DNA of 64,000 nt from Anaerococcus urinomassiliensis (lineage in GTDB: Bacteria; Bacillota; Clostridia; Tissierellales; Peptoniphilaceae). Positions 63,380 to 64,000 of the stretch are shown in pieces. Each line of letters begins with the position of its first letter. Position 1 is the stretch's first letter. The stretch is from the NCBI RefSeq assembly GCF_900128425.1, contig NZ_LT635782.1, positions 535,359 to 599,358 of the forward strand, read 5' to 3'. Under the pieces are notes generated by a model that worked only from the letters and a program-made list of their open reading frames with translations, had not been told where the DNA came from and did no database searches. Made by a program: the position numbers and the translations under genes.

Positions 63380-64000
63380 ACCTCATTATCTCGAACCGAG
63401 ATAAATATAGCATTAGTGCAATGTGTAGACTACTTGGGGTCACAAGAAGTTTAGTCTATTATCATTTGAACAAAGAAAAAGATGTGAAATTAGATGAAGA
63501 TGAAAAACTAATAGAAGAAATAAAAGAAATATTCAGAAGAAGTAGAAACAACTATGGAACACGCAAAATAAAAAAAGAACTAGGGAAAATTGGATATAAA
63601 ATATCGAGAAGAAAAATAGGCCGAATAATGAAGAAAAATGGCCTAGTCTCAAACTATACAGTAGCACAATATAAAGTAATAAGATCCAAATGCAACGAAG
63701 AAGACATCCCTAACCTTTTAAATAGATAATTTGACAATAGAGACTATTTAGAAGCAATAGTAAGAGACCTAACATATGTAAGAGTAGGAAAAAAATGGAA
63801 TTATATATGTTTAATAATAGACTTAAACAGCCGTGAAATAATAGGATACTCATCAGGTAAAAACAAAGATGCAAATCTAGTAGCAGAAGCATTTTACTCA
63901 ATAAGGCAGCCACTAAATCGTATAAAAATATTTCACACAGACAGAGAAAGAGAATTTAAAAATATAAAAATAGAAGAAATATTAAAGGTATTTGGGATAA
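63370..64000 (+). pseudogene. IS3-family OrfB transposase, nonsense-disrupted and cut by window end
   Basis: From the frameshift site the frame reads ISAMCRLLGVTRSLVYYHL, then NNYGTRKIKKELGKIGYKISRRKIGRIMKKNGL (HTH_21) and the start of the rve core (VRDLTYVRVGKKWNYICLIIDLNSREIIGYS). A TAA at 63727-63729 stands inside the frame where the protein should continue (NLLNR-stop-FDN). The second catalytic segment reads HTDREREFKN instead of HTDRGSEF, another sign of decay. The frame is otherwise open to the window edge. Confidence 0.85.

Overview
The window is about 64 kb of a low-GC, Gram-positive, strictly anaerobic-type genome. The evidence is an oxygen-sensitive class III ribonucleotide reductase (NrdD/NrdG), an 8-Fe clostridial ferredoxin, a SCIFF peptide with its radical-SAM maturase, and the Firmicutes gene clusters dnaG-rpoD-trmK-nif3, tmk-darA-holB-ricT and rho-rpmE-prmC-prfA. 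Apart from ricT, no gene points to sporulation. A secreted protein ends in an NPKTG sorting signal. Together this suggests a Gram-positive anaerobic coccus of the Tissierellia/Peptoniphilaceae (Anaerococcus-like). The genus is inference, because no rRNA gene is present.

Layout. 1-4.8 kb is accessory DNA: the end of one insertion sequence inside an IS21-type element, a four-spacer type I-E-like CRISPR array with no cas genes, a 153-bp palindromic MITE-like element, a zinc metallopeptidase gene, and an intact IS256-family element with 8-bp target duplications. 4.8-12.4 kb holds a wall-anchored family 3 glycoside hydrolase, tRNA-Thr(GGT), tuf, an unexplained array of structured repeats, a lipoprotein with a DUF4015 domain, and a hemerythrin/PAS protein behind a Fur-like box. 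12.5-18.8 kb carries an AraC regulator, the macromolecular-synthesis operon and RNase P RNA. 19-23.2 kb encodes a secreted NlpC/P60 hydrolase, a degenerate FolD-like protein, a FemAB-type ligase and a one-cysteine Tpx. 23.3-33.9 kb encodes L25, the tmk-holB cluster, ferredoxin, tRNA-Thr(CGT), membrane proteins, Tex, ProS and Fba. 34-44.2 kb is the long rho-to-comF run. 44.2-48.4 kb holds the SCIFF locus, a PLP decarboxylase-like gene and apt. 48.5-52.1 kb is a CtsR-boxed dnaJ-like/clpB pair. 52.2-54.8 kb is nrdDG behind two NrdR-type boxes. 54.8-62.9 kb holds LemA/TPM proteins, a deoxyribosyltransferase, FolT behind a THF riboswitch, Mpg, a nitroreductase, a nuclease-helicase fusion and an RlmD-like methyltransferase. 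The window ends in a decayed IS3 element.

The most unusual stretch is 8799-9589, just after tuf: one short and three ~219-bp tandem copies of a GC-richer, hairpin-dense unit. One hairpin has different bases but the same pairing in different copies, which points to selection on RNA structure. No coding function is evident, and the first clear terminator after tuf lies beyond the array. This is the best candidate for an undescribed element.

Most genes are housekeeping and read in tight or overlapping operons. Several control sites can be read directly: a CtsR box, paired NrdR boxes, Fur-like palindromes, a THF riboswitch and many intrinsic terminators.
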